A DNA stretch of 64,000 nt from Candidatus Saccharimonadota bacterium (lineage in GTDB: Bacteria; Patescibacteriota; Saccharimonadia; Saccharimonadales; Saccharimonadaceae), in the NCBI GenBank assembly GCA_017545505.1, contig JAFWNB010000002.1, forward strand, positions 1 to 64,000. The letters are read 5' to 3'. This document shows, piece by piece, positions 16,846-24,856 of this stretch (positions are counted from its first letter, which is position 1; the number at the start of each line of letters is the position of its first letter). A program made the translations under genes and the position numbers. The notes beneath the pieces were generated by a model. The model had not been told where the DNA came from, ran no database searches, and saw only the letters and a program-made list of their open reading frames with translations.

Positions 16846-18090
16846 ATGAAAAAGATTCTAGAAAAGCTCCCCTTTTATAATCAGGCTGTTCTTCCATATC
16901 ATTGGCTTCAGGCTGCGATTTCTAGCGCCAAATATGGTTATCCTGCAAAAAAACTGCGAGTCATAGGAGTAACCGGCACAAATGGCAAAACCACAACTTG
17001 TTTTATGATTTGGCAAATGCTTCGAAACGCTGGTTATAAAACTGGCATTATGACGACAGTAGCCTACGGTGTAGATAAATTAAAACCAGAATTAAATCAC
17101 ATGACAACCGTAGATGCTTTAACCTTAAATAAACGCATCGCAGACATCAAAAATCAGGGTATAGAATTTCTTGTTTTAGAAGTTACATCGCATGCCCTTG
17201 CAGAATTTCGTACCCTAAATATTCCTTTTGAAATAGCTGTTTTTACAAATCTTACTCACGAACACTTAGACTATCATAAGACCATCGCAAATTATCGCGC
17301 CGCAAAAGGAAGATTATTCAAAAAAGCTAAGTATAGTATTTTAAATGCCGATGACCCATCTACTAAATATTACAAGAAATTAACAAAGAATTATTTAACA
17401 TATGGCATAAATAATGGCAATTTTCGCGCAAATTCCATTAAATTAACCACGAATGGCGTAAAATATTCATGTGGTGATATAAATATAGAGACTAATATTC
17501 CCGGGGAATTCAACGTTTACAATTCCCTAGCAGCTGTCTTAGTTGGGAAAAAACTTGGGCTGTCAAATGAGCAAATAGAATCCGGCATTAGCTCACTAAA
17601 AGAAGTTGAAGGACGTATGAACATAATAGATGAAGGTCAGCCATTTACGGTTATCGTAGACTATGCGCATGCTCCAGATGCTATAGAAAAAGTGTTTGAT
17701 TCCGTCAAAAGCCATCAAGGAAGAATTATATCAGTTCATGGTGGAGCTGGTCGTCGAGACCCTTCTACTCGCCCAATCCGTGGTGAAATTCTTGGTCGTC
17801 ATTCGGATATCGTTATTATCACCGAAGATGATTCCCGTGACGAGGATCCAGAAGAAATTGCGGCAGGATTTATTAAAGGGGCAGAAAAAGTAGGAAAAAT
17901 CCTCAACAAAGATTTATTTAAAGAATTAAATCGAGAAAAAGCTATAAAAATGGCTCTACGGTTAGCTAAAAAAGGAGATCTAGTATTGATTCTTGGGAAA
18001 GGTCACGAAAAAACCATCCTCCGCGCCGACGGCCCCCACGACTTCGAAGACATTAAAGTCGTGAAAAAGATACTAAAAAACCAAAAATAA
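16846..18090 (+). CDS. murE: MurE-type UDP-MurNAc-tripeptide ligase, shortened
   Basis: 414 residues against about 490 in typical MurE. The missing part is most of the N-terminal uridine-binding domain; only about 35 residues precede the P-loop GTNGKTT (44-50). The central domain shows TSHALAEFR and the FTNLTHEHLDYH motif, and the C-terminal domain VVDYAHAPDAIEKV, GGAGRRDPSTRP and LGKGHEKT. At the position of the DNPR motif that selects diaminopimelate the sequence reads DDSR, so the amino acid added in the third position is uncertain. The gene has a leaderless promoter and is convergent with a Mur-ligase relative 8 bp away. Confidence 0.88.
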   Translation: MKKILEKLPFYNQAVLPYHWLQAAISSAKYGYPAKKLRVIGVTGTNGKTTTCFMIWQMLRNAGYKTGIMTTVAYGVDKLKPELNHMTTVDALTLNKRIADIKNQGIEFLVLEVTSHALAEFRTLNIPFEIAVFTNLTHEHLDYHKTIANYRAAKGRLFKKAKYSILNADDPSTKYYKKLTKNYLTYGINNGNFRANSIKLTTNGVKYSCGDINIETNIPGEFNVYNSLAAVLVGKKLGLSNEQIESGISSLKEVEGRMNIIDEGQPFTVIVDYAHAPDAIEKVFDSVKSHQGRIISVHGGAGRRDPSTRPIRGEILGRHSDIVIITEDDSRDEDPEEIAAGFIKGAEKVGKILNKDLFKELNREKAIKMALRLAKKGDLVLILGKGHEKTILRADGPHDFEDIKVVKKILKNQK

Positions 18091-18098
18091 GTTTTGTG

Positions 18099-18848
18099 TT
18101 ATTCAGGGATATATTCTGCTAACCCATCAATTATTTTTTCGTTATCAATTCCAAGGGCCGTAGCAATTGCCGTCGCGCACGCCATATAAGAAACTGCGGT
18201 TTCACCCGGTACAAAAGAAGCAACAGAAATAATCTCTGATTTTATTACAAATGTAGCCTCTACGCCCTTATTATATAGTTTAGAATTAAGTATTTTAATG
18301 TCAGGACTAGACTGACCAAAAGTAATTGTTTTATCTTTTCCCTTAAACTCTTCGAACACTTCATAATTGATATCATCATGATTCAAAACTACTATCTCTG
18401 GATTCATATCAAAAAGAGTTTTTTCATTATCCAAGAATTCTTCCGGTTGCATGTCGGATAAATTAGCTGTCACGAAATTAGTCATTGCAGCAACATTTAC
18501 TGGTAATCCATAAAATACATTATCTCTCAACCCTTCAGCTGGCACAGTTACGACCACATAATTAGCCCCAGCCTTCCATGCATCCGATAAAAACTTATGC
18601 AACATTCCAACCTTAAAAGGTTGATCGGATGCCAATACCGCAACTTGCTCACCTGCTGCACGCAATATCTCGTGCACAAAATGAGCCACCTTAGTTTTAC
18701 CGGTCGTCCCAGTAATTGCAATTAATTTCATATCACGCATCGGATTGCCGTAATATGTTTTTAATGCCTTCGCTTTGATTTTTTGAGCGCTTGCCTTCAA
18801 TCCACCTTTTTTGTTTTTACCTCGATTATCTTTTGACCTCTCTGTCAT
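18099..18848 (-). CDS. Truncated Mur-ligase-family protein
   Basis: 249 residues. After a basic N terminus (KDNRGKNKKGG), the Mur-ligase P-loop appears as ITGTTGKTKVAHFVHEIL (45-62), then MTNFVTANLSDM, which aligns with the TNLTHEHLD region of MurE, and VVLNHDDINYEVF with the NADD region. The C-terminal amino-acid-binding domain is missing and the sequence stops at the end of the central domain. It may be a paralogue of the adjacent MurE that lost catalysis of amide formation, or one half of a split enzyme. The -10 TGATATAAT lies 9 nt before ATG. Confidence 0.75.
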   Translation of the reverse strand: MTERSKDNRGKNKKGGLKASAQKIKAKALKTYYGNPMRDMKLIAITGTTGKTKVAHFVHEILRAAGEQVAVLASDQPFKVGMLHKFLSDAWKAGANYVVVTVPAEGLRDNVFYGLPVNVAAMTNFVTANLSDMQPEEFLDNEKTLFDMNPEIVVLNHDDINYEVFEEFKGKDKTITFGQSSPDIKILNSKLYNKGVEATFVIKSEIISVASFVPGETAVSYMACATAIATALGIDNEKIIDGLAEYIPE

Positions 18849-18857
18849 AATAGTTTA

Positions 18858-18866
18858 ATTATATCA
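18858..18866 (-). promoter_or_regulatory. Extended -10 of the Mur-ligase-like gene
   Basis: TGATATAAT on minus ends 9 nt before ATG at 18848; the mRNA would have at most about 3 untranslated bases. Confidence 0.55.
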
Positions 18867-18886
18867 CCATTCTCTTGTATAGTAAA

Positions 18887-19921
18887 TTACTCCAATAATT
18901 TACAAACCAAACTTACTATTAATTCTTTCTCGCTTGGCTTACTTTCTGCAATTAATAATGTGATAGCCGTTAGAGCTCGATCGGAGATTTTTGTTTCACC
19001 ATTTTTAGTTAAATGATAATCATTTAAAGTTAGAAACAAAATAAATAAGAGTGCGCCAATTCTTTTATTCCCGTCATAAAAAGGATGGTCCTTAATTATA
19101 AAATACAGTAAGTTGGCTGCTTTTTCCGGTATACTCTGGTAAAGTTCTTTATCATCAAAGCTTTGAAAGATTGCTGCTATACTCCCACTAAATAACTCGC
19201 CTCTTTCTTTACCAAATAAATCCGATCCCTTCACATTCTTTTTCAAATTATTAACGGCAGATCTACAAATATTAATAGTTAATTCTTTTATATGTTTTTT
19301 TGGAGACATAAAGGATAAATCAATAAATCCATCATCGTATTCTTCTAATGTCTGAAAGCTACCAGTATATTTTGAGATAACCTCTAATATTCCATTTGCT
19401 TCTCCAGCGTCAAGTTCATTCTGAGCAGTGAGTCTTCTAACTAAAAACATCATGTTTTCTACATCATGAAGTTTTTTTAATTCCTTTCTTTCTCTAATTG
19501 CCTTTAATCTGCGCTCATTTACCACTACACCATTAATCAGGTATTTTCGTAATGTGTTTGTGGCCCATACTCTAAATTGTGTTGCTTTCTTAGAATTTAC
19601 CCGATACCCAACCGAAATAATTGCATCCAAATTGTATACCCTAATTTCTCGTCGCACCGTTCTGTTGCCTTCTTTTCGAACCACGAAAGTTTTTTTCGCG
19701 GTTCGTTTATGCTCTTTATCATTAGGGATGGAATTTTCTGATAATTCCCCTTCCGCATAAATGTTTTTAAGATGAATTTCAATACTACGTCTAGATACTC
19801 CAAAAACCTGCGCAATCTGGTCAATGCTAGCCCATAAAGTTTCACCCTCAGTATCTACGTCAAAAACGACCTCGCCCGAAAGACCTTTAAAAATTTCGAT
19901 TCTATTTTCTTGACCTTCCAT
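18887..19921 (-). CDS. RhuM-Fic/Doc fusion protein
   Basis: 344 residues. The N-terminal 150 match the RhuM virulence-protein family (DQIAQVFGVSRRSIEIHLKNI, then RREIRVYNLDAIISVGYRVNSKKATQFR), probably DNA- or nucleic-acid-associated. The C-terminal part is a Fic/Doc domain with the motif HPFYDGNKRIG (279-289), complete for AMP or phosphate transfer: His, acidic residue and Arg are present. Doc-type proteins modify targets such as EF-Tu. No antitoxin gene is adjacent and I see no clear inhibitory (S/T)xxxE(G/N) helix. The -10 TGGTATAAT lies 8 nt before ATG. Similar fusions are common in bacteria; their targets are mostly unknown. Confidence 0.88.
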   Translation of the reverse strand: MEGQENRIEIFKGLSGEVVFDVDTEGETLWASIDQIAQVFGVSRRSIEIHLKNIYAEGELSENSIPNDKEHKRTAKKTFVVRKEGNRTVRREIRVYNLDAIISVGYRVNSKKATQFRVWATNTLRKYLINGVVVNERRLKAIRERKELKKLHDVENMMFLVRRLTAQNELDAGEANGILEVISKYTGSFQTLEEYDDGFIDLSFMSPKKHIKELTINICRSAVNNLKKNVKGSDLFGKERGELFSGSIAAIFQSFDDKELYQSIPEKAANLLYFIIKDHPFYDGNKRIGALLFILFLTLNDYHLTKNGETKISDRALTAITLLIAESKPSEKELIVSLVCKLLE

Positions 19922-19929
19922 TCCTCTAA

Positions 19930-19938
19930 ATTATACCA
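19930..19938 (-). promoter_or_regulatory. Extended -10 of the RhuM-Fic gene
   Basis: TGGTATAAT on minus ends 8 nt before ATG. The 8 nt include GAGGA, so a very short leader with ribosome-binding capacity is possible. Confidence 0.5.
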
Positions 19939-19950
19939 AATAAACAAAAA

Positions 19951-20032
19951 ACACCAAAAATGGTGGAAGCGAAAGGATTCGCATCGAGCGAAGCGAGATT
20001 CAACGAACCCATCTATGGTTTTTTAAAAAAAA
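19951..20032 (-). repeat. Copy of the tRNA-Ser 3' end with terminator hairpin
   Basis: Bases 19956-19981 repeat 25 of 26 bases of 20028-20053, the 3' end of tRNA-Ser(CGA) from the T-loop TTCG through CCA plus 5 flanking bases. Between the two lies a GC-rich palindromic patch (CGAGCGAAGCGAG, 19984-19996). Read on minus, the copy's end forms CACCATTTTTGGTG followed by TTTTTTGTTT, which looks like the tRNA's intrinsic terminator. Confidence 0.75.
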
Positions 20033-20122
20033 TGGCGGAAGCGAAAGGATTCGAACCTTCGAGACTGTTGCCAGCCCACACGATTTCGAGTCGTGCGCCT
20101 TCAACCACTCGGCCACGCTTCC
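20033..20122 (-). tRNA. tRNA-Ser(CGA)
   Basis: Type II tRNA. Acceptor GGAAGCG pairs with CGCTTCC; the anticodon loop CTCGAAA gives CGA, reading UCG. Discriminator G at 20036 and an encoded CCA at 20033-20035. The long variable arm is present. A partial copy of its 3' end lies immediately downstream. Confidence 0.97.
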
Positions 20123-20174
20123 ACCTAACATTCTACTATAAAAATGTAATTTTTACCACATTTCCCCAAAAATA

Positions 20175-20259
20175 TGTTATAATAAAAATGTCACCTGCAA
20201 GGGTGATGCTCATTTAATTTCTAGGTGGATGTAAAGATTTTTTCTATGCATCCACATAT
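20175..20259 (+). promoter_or_regulatory. Promoter and hairpin-rich leader of tRNA-Arg(GCG)
   Basis: TGTTATAAT at 20175-20183 is followed by about 70 nt before the tRNA. The leader can form two hairpins: TCACC/GGGTGA (20190-20205) and TGGATG...GCATCCA (20225-20253). It could be a trimmed tRNA leader or a small RNA of its own. Confidence 0.5.
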
Positions 20260-20336
20260 GCGCCCGTAGCTCAGCTGGATAGAGCGTTTGCTTGCGGAGC
20301 AAAAGGTCGTAGGTTCAAATCCTGTCGGGCGTACCA
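20260..20336 (+). tRNA. tRNA-Arg(GCG)
   Basis: Acceptor GCGCCCG pairs with CGGGCGT (one G-U). D-arm GCTC/GAGC, anticodon stem TTTGC/GCAAA with loop TTGCGGA giving anticodon GCG, reading CGC and CGU. Discriminator A at 20333, CCA encoded at 20334-20336. Most bacteria use ACG (inosine-modified) for these codons, so G34 is notable. Confidence 0.93.
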
Positions 20337-20346
20337 AAATCAAAAG

Positions 20347-20372
20347 AAGACTCCTAAGGGGTCTTTATTTGT
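20347..20372 (+). terminator. Intrinsic terminator after tRNA-Arg(GCG)
   Basis: Stem AGACTCC / GGGGTCT with a 3-nt loop followed by TTATTTGTTT. Confidence 0.65.
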
Positions 20373-20375
20373 TTA

Positions 20376-20406
20376 TAAAAAAACAACGCCGAGATTGCTC
20401 TCGGCG
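20376..20406 (-). terminator. Intrinsic terminator of the coiled-coil gene
   Basis: On minus, ACGCCGAGA and TCTCGGCGT form a strong stem with a GCAA loop, followed by TGTTTTTTT. Confidence 0.85.
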
Positions 20407-20420
20407 TATCATTGGTTTGG

Positions 20421-21074
20421 TCACAGGTCAGGATTATTCCCGACTTTTTTTAATCTTTTTAGCCTGACGACATCGATATAGGCGTCGTCATATTTTTCGC
20501 GACAGCGGAACATCTCATCTTTTGCTTTTCTGTATAAAGCTAAAGCCTCCTCGTAGTCTTTTTTAGCCTTTTCAAAAGCTTCCTTTTTTTTAAAGAGGCG
20601 AGTTTTATCTACTACCGGGGCTGTTCTTTCAGCCTTTTTTCTGGCAGTTTGAGTCTCCTCAATAATTTTTTTTACCTCATCGTTAATAAGGTTGCGTTCT
20701 TTAAGTGCAGCGTGAGCTTTCGCAAATTCCAGCTCTGCATCGGCCGAACCAGCTTCAAACAGCTGATTCCCTCTCTCAAAGATTTTTTTCATTCGCTGAT
20801 GTTCAGCGTTGGCTTTTTCGAGAAGAAACTTGATTTTGACATCATTGTCGTCTCGAACCTGGTTATATTCGTCCCAAATTCGATTAGATTCTGAGGCTAG
20901 TTCGGAGACGGAGTTTGCTTCAGCCGTCATCGCGGCATAAGCTTCCTGTTTAATCCGAAAAAAATGATCCAAGAGGTTTTTAGCCTCATCCTTTTTTCTG
21001 CGAGCGGCCAAAAATTCATCAAACCTGGCATCTCTAATTCTAACTGAGTTTTTTAGTCTAACATCAAATTCCAA
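20421..21074 (-). CDS. Coiled-coil protein, paralogue of the protein at 33894-34571
   Basis: 217 residues from a TTG at 21074, chosen because AGGAGG lies 8 nt upstream; further upstream codons overlap that Shine-Dalgarno. The protein is almost wholly helical, charged and without membrane segments or enzymatic motifs. The segment WDEYNQVRDDNDVKIKFLLE aligns with WDYYEQVRSKNDPLIEKIRA of the protein at 33894-34571, and the same order of heptad-rich blocks follows in both, so they are paralogues. A cytoplasmic structural or scaffold role is possible. It has a strong terminator and a conventional leader. I do not recognise the family. Confidence 0.75.
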   Translation of the reverse strand: MEFDVRLKNSVRIRDARFDEFLAARRKKDEAKNLLDHFFRIKQEAYAAMTAEANSVSELASESNRIWDEYNQVRDDNDVKIKFLLEKANAEHQRMKKIFERGNQLFEAGSADAELEFAKAHAALKERNLINDEVKKIIEETQTARKKAERTAPVVDKTRLFKKKEAFEKAKKDYEEALALYRKAKDEMFRCREKYDDAYIDVVRLKRLKKVGNNPDL

Positions 21075-21205
21075 ATGTTTCACCTCCTTCACCAAACCAA
21101 TTTTTAAATTACGAGCTCAAAAAACAAACTCTTTAAATATTATATCATACTTTACCGAAAAAATCAAGCATTATTATTAAAATTATACATTTATTAAAAA
21201 ACTTA

Positions 21206-21214
21206 TGTTACAAT
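21206..21214 (+). promoter_or_regulatory. Extended -10 of the PAP2 gene
   Basis: TGTTACAAT ends 6 nt before ATG at 21221, matching the leaderless pattern with one base off the hexamer consensus. Confidence 0.6.
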
Positions 21215-21220
21215 GAAAAC

Positions 21221-21727
21221 ATGTGGGAATTAATTACAAATATTATACTTATACTATCAATCATTACTTTAGCATTTTTTGCGTGTCTTGGTCTATACCA
21301 ATGGATTACGCGAAAGTCATTTAAAAGAATAGATAAACAAATCCGTTGGATGATTTTACCTGTTATCTTGGTAGTTATTACATATTTAATTTTCGATAAA
21401 CTACTCCCCGTAATTTTTCCAAACACTATGCCTACGCGCCCAAATGGATCTGGTGAGCCGTCATTCCCTTCCACTCACGTGCTAGTTGTTACGACGATTT
21501 TCTTTCTTGCCACCATTGTGCTGCCAAAATACATCAAAAATCGTACAGCCCGCATTATCCTAGAAATTCTTATGATTGTACTAATATCCCTAAACTGTAT
21601 CGGTAGAGTATATGCCAATCTCCATACCCCAGTAGACGTAATCGGCGCCCTCATTTTTGCCTTTGTTTATAGCGAAATCTTTTATCAAATTATCAAAAAA
21701 CGTAAAGCCAAATCTAAAGATGAGTAG
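21221..21727 (+). CDS. PAP2-superfamily membrane phosphatase
   Basis: 168 residues with about five hydrophobic helices. The PAP2 active-site motifs are seen in shortened form: PTRPNGSGEPSFPSTHV (Arg-Pro of motif 1, Ser-Thr-His of motif 2) and GRVYANLHTPVDVIGA (Arg, His and Asp of motif 3). Such enzymes remove phosphate from lipid pyrophosphates, for example undecaprenyl-PP recycling in cell-wall synthesis, or from phosphatidic acid. Its stop overlaps the HIT gene start. The role in wall lipid recycling is inferred. Confidence 0.85.
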   Translation: MWELITNIILILSIITLAFFACLGLYQWITRKSFKRIDKQIRWMILPVILVVITYLIFDKLLPVIFPNTMPTRPNGSGEPSFPSTHVLVVTTIFFLATIVLPKYIKNRTARIILEILMIVLISLNCIGRVYANLHTPVDVIGALIFAFVYSEIFYQIIKKRKAKSKDE

Positions 21728-22094
21728 TATTTTTACTAAAATTATCAACGGCGAAATTCCCTGTTATAAGATTTACGAAGATGACAAAACATTTGCGTTT
21801 CTTGATATTCACCCAGAAACTAAGGGCCACACTTTAGTTGTTCCCAAAAAAGAAGTTGATAAGATTTATGATCTCCCAGATGAAGATTATATTGCGTTGA
21901 TGTCTACGGTTAAAAAAATCAGCAAACATATGGAGGAAGTACTAAACTCTCGTACACTGTTAAAAGTAATTGGTACAGATGTGCCACATGCGCATGTCCA
22001 TCTTCTTCCCTACGATGAAGAATGGACTCATGGTCGCACTCTTGACCTTTCTAAGGAAGAATTTGAGGAAATCCGCGCCAAACTCGCTTTGTGA
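21720..22094 (+). CDS. HIT-family nucleotide hydrolase
   Basis: 124 residues starting MSSIFTKIINGEIPCYKIYE, the typical HinT opening; the ATG at 21720 overlaps the PAP2 stop by 8 bases. The histidine triad appears as HAHVHLLPY near 97-105, with the middle His nucleophile. HIT proteins hydrolyse purine nucleoside phosphoramidates or related AMP adducts in the cytoplasm. It lies 12 bp before valS, whose promoter occupies the gap. Confidence 0.93.
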   Translation: MSSIFTKIINGEIPCYKIYEDDKTFAFLDIHPETKGHTLVVPKKEVDKIYDLPDEDYIALMSTVKKISKHMEEVLNSRTLLKVIGTDVPHAHVHLLPYDEEWTHGRTLDLSKEEFEEIRAKLAL

Positions 22095-22100
22095 TATAAT
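22092..22100 (+). promoter_or_regulatory. Extended -10 of valS
   Basis: TGATATAAT overlaps the HIT stop codon and ends 6 nt before the valS ATG: leaderless. Confidence 0.7.
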
Positions 22101-22106
22101 TAAATC

Positions 22107-24824
22107 ATGAAGTTTTCTAGTAGTTATGAACCGGGGGAATATGAATCAGAGATTTATGCCGCTTGGGAGGCCAGTGGTATTTTTAATCCTGCAGTCCCTA
22201 CTATACCAATAGATAATGATGGCGATGGTATAGACGATCGTAGTAAAACTAACACTTATAGCATCGTCATGCCTCCACCAAATGCTAACGGAAATCTACA
22301 TATTGGCCATGGGCTCACTGTTGCACTAGAAGACTCTCTCACCCGTTATTATCGTTTAAGAGGTAAATCTACATGGTATATTCCAGGTGCCGACCACGCT
22401 GGTTTTGAAACCTGGGTTGTATATGAACGTGAGCTAGAAAAACATGGACATACGCGTTTTGAATATGATCGCGATGAGCTATACTCTCGTGTTTGGAATT
22501 TTGTCGCCGAACAGCGCGGCAACATGGAGCTTCAACTTCGCGCTCTTGGTGCATCTTGCGCTTGGGATGATTTAACTTTCACTCTTGATGAAAATGTTAT
22601 TGATCGTGTCTATACGACATTTGAAAAAATGTGGAATGATGGTCTCGTTTACAGAGGTGAAAAATTAGTTAACTATTGTCCAAAACATCAAACAGCTTTT
22701 GCTGATATAGAAGTAGAACACCAAGACGAAAAAGGTACACTTTGGGATATTGAATACAGATTAGCGGAAAATACCGATTTAGATGCTGTAATTGTAAGTA
22801 CTACTCGTCCAGAAACTCTTTTCGGCGATACGGCCGTAGCTGTCAATCCTGCAGATCCGCGCTACAAAGAATTGATTGGTAAATATGTAGAATTACCACT
22901 CACGGATCGCAAAATTCCAATTATTGCCGATGAACACGCCGATCCAGAGTTTGGTACCGGAGTTGTTAAAATTACCCCGGCACACGATTTTGATGATTTT
23001 GAGGTCGGAAATCGCCATAATCTCGAACGAATCCAGGTAATTTCCGAAGATGGACACATGGTAAATGTTCCAGAAAAATATTTTGGTCTTACCACCTCCG
23101 ATTGTCGCAAAGAAGTCCTAAAAGACCTCAAAGAGCAAGGACTTTTAAAAGACGAGAAAAAAATTGTTCATTCTGTCGCGCATTGTTATAAATGTGGCAC
23201 CATTTTGGAGCCGATGTTAAAAGAGCAATGGTTTATTGACGTAGAAAAACTCGCAAGCGTTGCAATTTCACATCTTGAAGCAAACGAAATTAAGTTCTAT
23301 CCAGAAAACAAGCAAAAAGTCCTTATTAATTATTTAAAAGGTCTTAAAGATTGGAATATTTCTCGTCAAATTCCTTGGGGTATTGCTATCCCGATGTTTA
23401 GAAAAGTCGATGTCTCAGCCACCGATGAGCCAGATTGGATCTTTGACCGTCGCACCAATCTAAAAGAAATCGAAAAAGCCGGCGTTAAATATGTTCGTGA
23501 TGAAGATACTTTTGATACTTGGTTTTCAAGCTCTCATTGGCCAATCGTTTGTACAAATTGGACTGCAGAAAACAATAATCCATACTATCCATTAAATGTG
23601 ATGGAAACCGGTGCCGATATCTTATTTGCCTGGGTGGCTCGCATGATTATGATGGGAATCTATGTTACCGGCGAAGTGCCATTTAAAGCAGTCTATTTGC
23701 ATGGTCTCGTTCTGGACGCCGAAGGTAAAAAGATGAGTAAATCTAAAGGTAACGTTATTAATCCTATGGATCTTGTTGCAAAATACGGTTCTGACGCTTT
23801 TCGTCTTGGTATTCTTCGTGGCCGCTCCGCCGGCATGAATCAAGCTTTCTCTGAAAATTCTGTCATCGCAGGCCGCAATCTCACCAACAAACTCTGGAAC
23901 ATCTCCCGCCTCATCCAAAGTATTATAGATGAGGAATTCGAGGATAATACCATTGAGGGGCTTCCGGAGGCTGCTGCCGAGGATGAGCGCCCGAACCCCG
24001 TGAAGACGGGAGTGAGGGACGCGACCCGAAATGGTATTATCTCGAATTCTTATACTACAAACAATATGGGTGAAGACTGGATTTGCCGCGAAATAAACAA
24101 TTGTCTAGAGCAAGTCGAAAAATCTATGAGAGGATATCGTTTTGCCGAAGCAGTTGAAACTTTATATCAGACGATTTGGGACAAATATGCCGATTGGTTT
24201 ATCGAAAGTCAAAAAATATTTAAAAATACCTCACTCTTGAAGAAAACTCTCGAAACCTTATTAATAGCGCTACATCCTTTCGCTCCTTTTGTCACTGAGG
24301 CGATTTGGCAAAATCTTAGCTGGACGGATGGTTTTATTGCTACCGCTAATTGGCCAGCAAAGCTTAAATATGACCCAATTTCAGCCGAAAACTTTGAAAA
24401 CATAAGAATTATCGTGTCTGAAGTCAGAGCCACCTTACAGGCCCTTCCAGGCACCAATAACGCGAAATATCCATTATTATATGACAACGATAGCCTGGTT
24501 GCAGAAAATGAGCTCTTAATTAAAACACTTACGAAAGCTCCGACCATCAATTCTCTTAATGGTTCCCCGCGTGGACTACGACTAGCCCTTGCTAATCACG
24601 AAGTATATCTTGATGTGTCTGAATCAGTTGTAAATAATTATAAAGAAGCTCTCACAGAAAAAATACTTGCCGTAGGCCGTGAACTGGATGCTCTTAATGC
24701 TCGCATGATGAACCCAAATTACGTAGAAAAAGCCCCAGCTCACCTCGTCAAAGAAACCACCGACCAAATCAAAGAAAAAGAATCTCTCATCTCCCGCCTA
24801 AAACAACAATTAGAGATTGTTTAG
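22107..24824 (+). CDS. valS: Valyl-tRNA synthetase with palindromic in-frame insertion
   Basis: 905 residues. Class I synthetase charging tRNA-Val. The HIGH motif is within PPPNANGNLHIGHGL (about 52-66), the CP1 editing domain shows STTRPETLFGDTAV, and KMSKSKGN carries the second ATP motif. The anticodon-binding domain and a C-terminal coiled coil (KEKESLISRLKQQLEI) follow. Residues about 610-648 (EFEDNTIEGLPEAAAEDE onwards) are encoded by a 116-bp GC-rich palindrome at the junction of the catalytic and anticodon domains and look foreign to the family. The frame stays open, so the enzyme should be active with a surface loop. Transcription is predicted to be leaderless. Confidence 0.97.
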   Translation: MKFSSSYEPGEYESEIYAAWEASGIFNPAVPTIPIDNDGDGIDDRSKTNTYSIVMPPPNANGNLHIGHGLTVALEDSLTRYYRLRGKSTWYIPGADHAGFETWVVYERELEKHGHTRFEYDRDELYSRVWNFVAEQRGNMELQLRALGASCAWDDLTFTLDENVIDRVYTTFEKMWNDGLVYRGEKLVNYCPKHQTAFADIEVEHQDEKGTLWDIEYRLAENTDLDAVIVSTTRPETLFGDTAVAVNPADPRYKELIGKYVELPLTDRKIPIIADEHADPEFGTGVVKITPAHDFDDFEVGNRHNLERIQVISEDGHMVNVPEKYFGLTTSDCRKEVLKDLKEQGLLKDEKKIVHSVAHCYKCGTILEPMLKEQWFIDVEKLASVAISHLEANEIKFYPENKQKVLINYLKGLKDWNISRQIPWGIAIPMFRKVDVSATDEPDWIFDRRTNLKEIEKAGVKYVRDEDTFDTWFSSSHWPIVCTNWTAENNNPYYPLNVMETGADILFAWVARMIMMGIYVTGEVPFKAVYLHGLVLDAEGKKMSKSKGNVINPMDLVAKYGSDAFRLGILRGRSAGMNQAFSENSVIAGRNLTNKLWNISRLIQSIIDEEFEDNTIEGLPEAAAEDERPNPVKTGVRDATRNGIISNSYTTNNMGEDWICREINNCLEQVEKSMRGYRFAEAVETLYQTIWDKYADWFIESQKIFKNTSLLKKTLETLLIALHPFAPFVTEAIWQNLSWTDGFIATANWPAKLKYDPISAENFENIRIIVSEVRATLQALPGTNNAKYPLLYDNDSLVAENELLIKTLTKAPTINSLNGSPRGLRLALANHEVYLDVSESVVNNYKEALTEKILAVGRELDALNARMMNPNYVEKAPAHLVKETTDQIKEKESLISRLKQQLEIV
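23934..24049. repeat. 116-bp GC-rich palindromic element inside valS
   Basis: Arms GAATTCGAGGATAATACCATT (23934-23954, written here as 21 bases of pairing with one bulge) and its inverse at 24030-24049 enclose a GC-rich core. The core segment 23992-24021 matches 22 of 30 positions of the tsaD element core (33370-33399). No stop codon is introduced in the valS frame. Confidence 0.8.
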
Positions 24825-24856
24825 TTTAAAATACAACGGATAATTGATTAAAATAT

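Noticed and set aside
19960-20217. 85-codon frame across tRNA-Ser(CGA)
   Set aside because: It is the reverse complement of the tRNA and of its tail copy.
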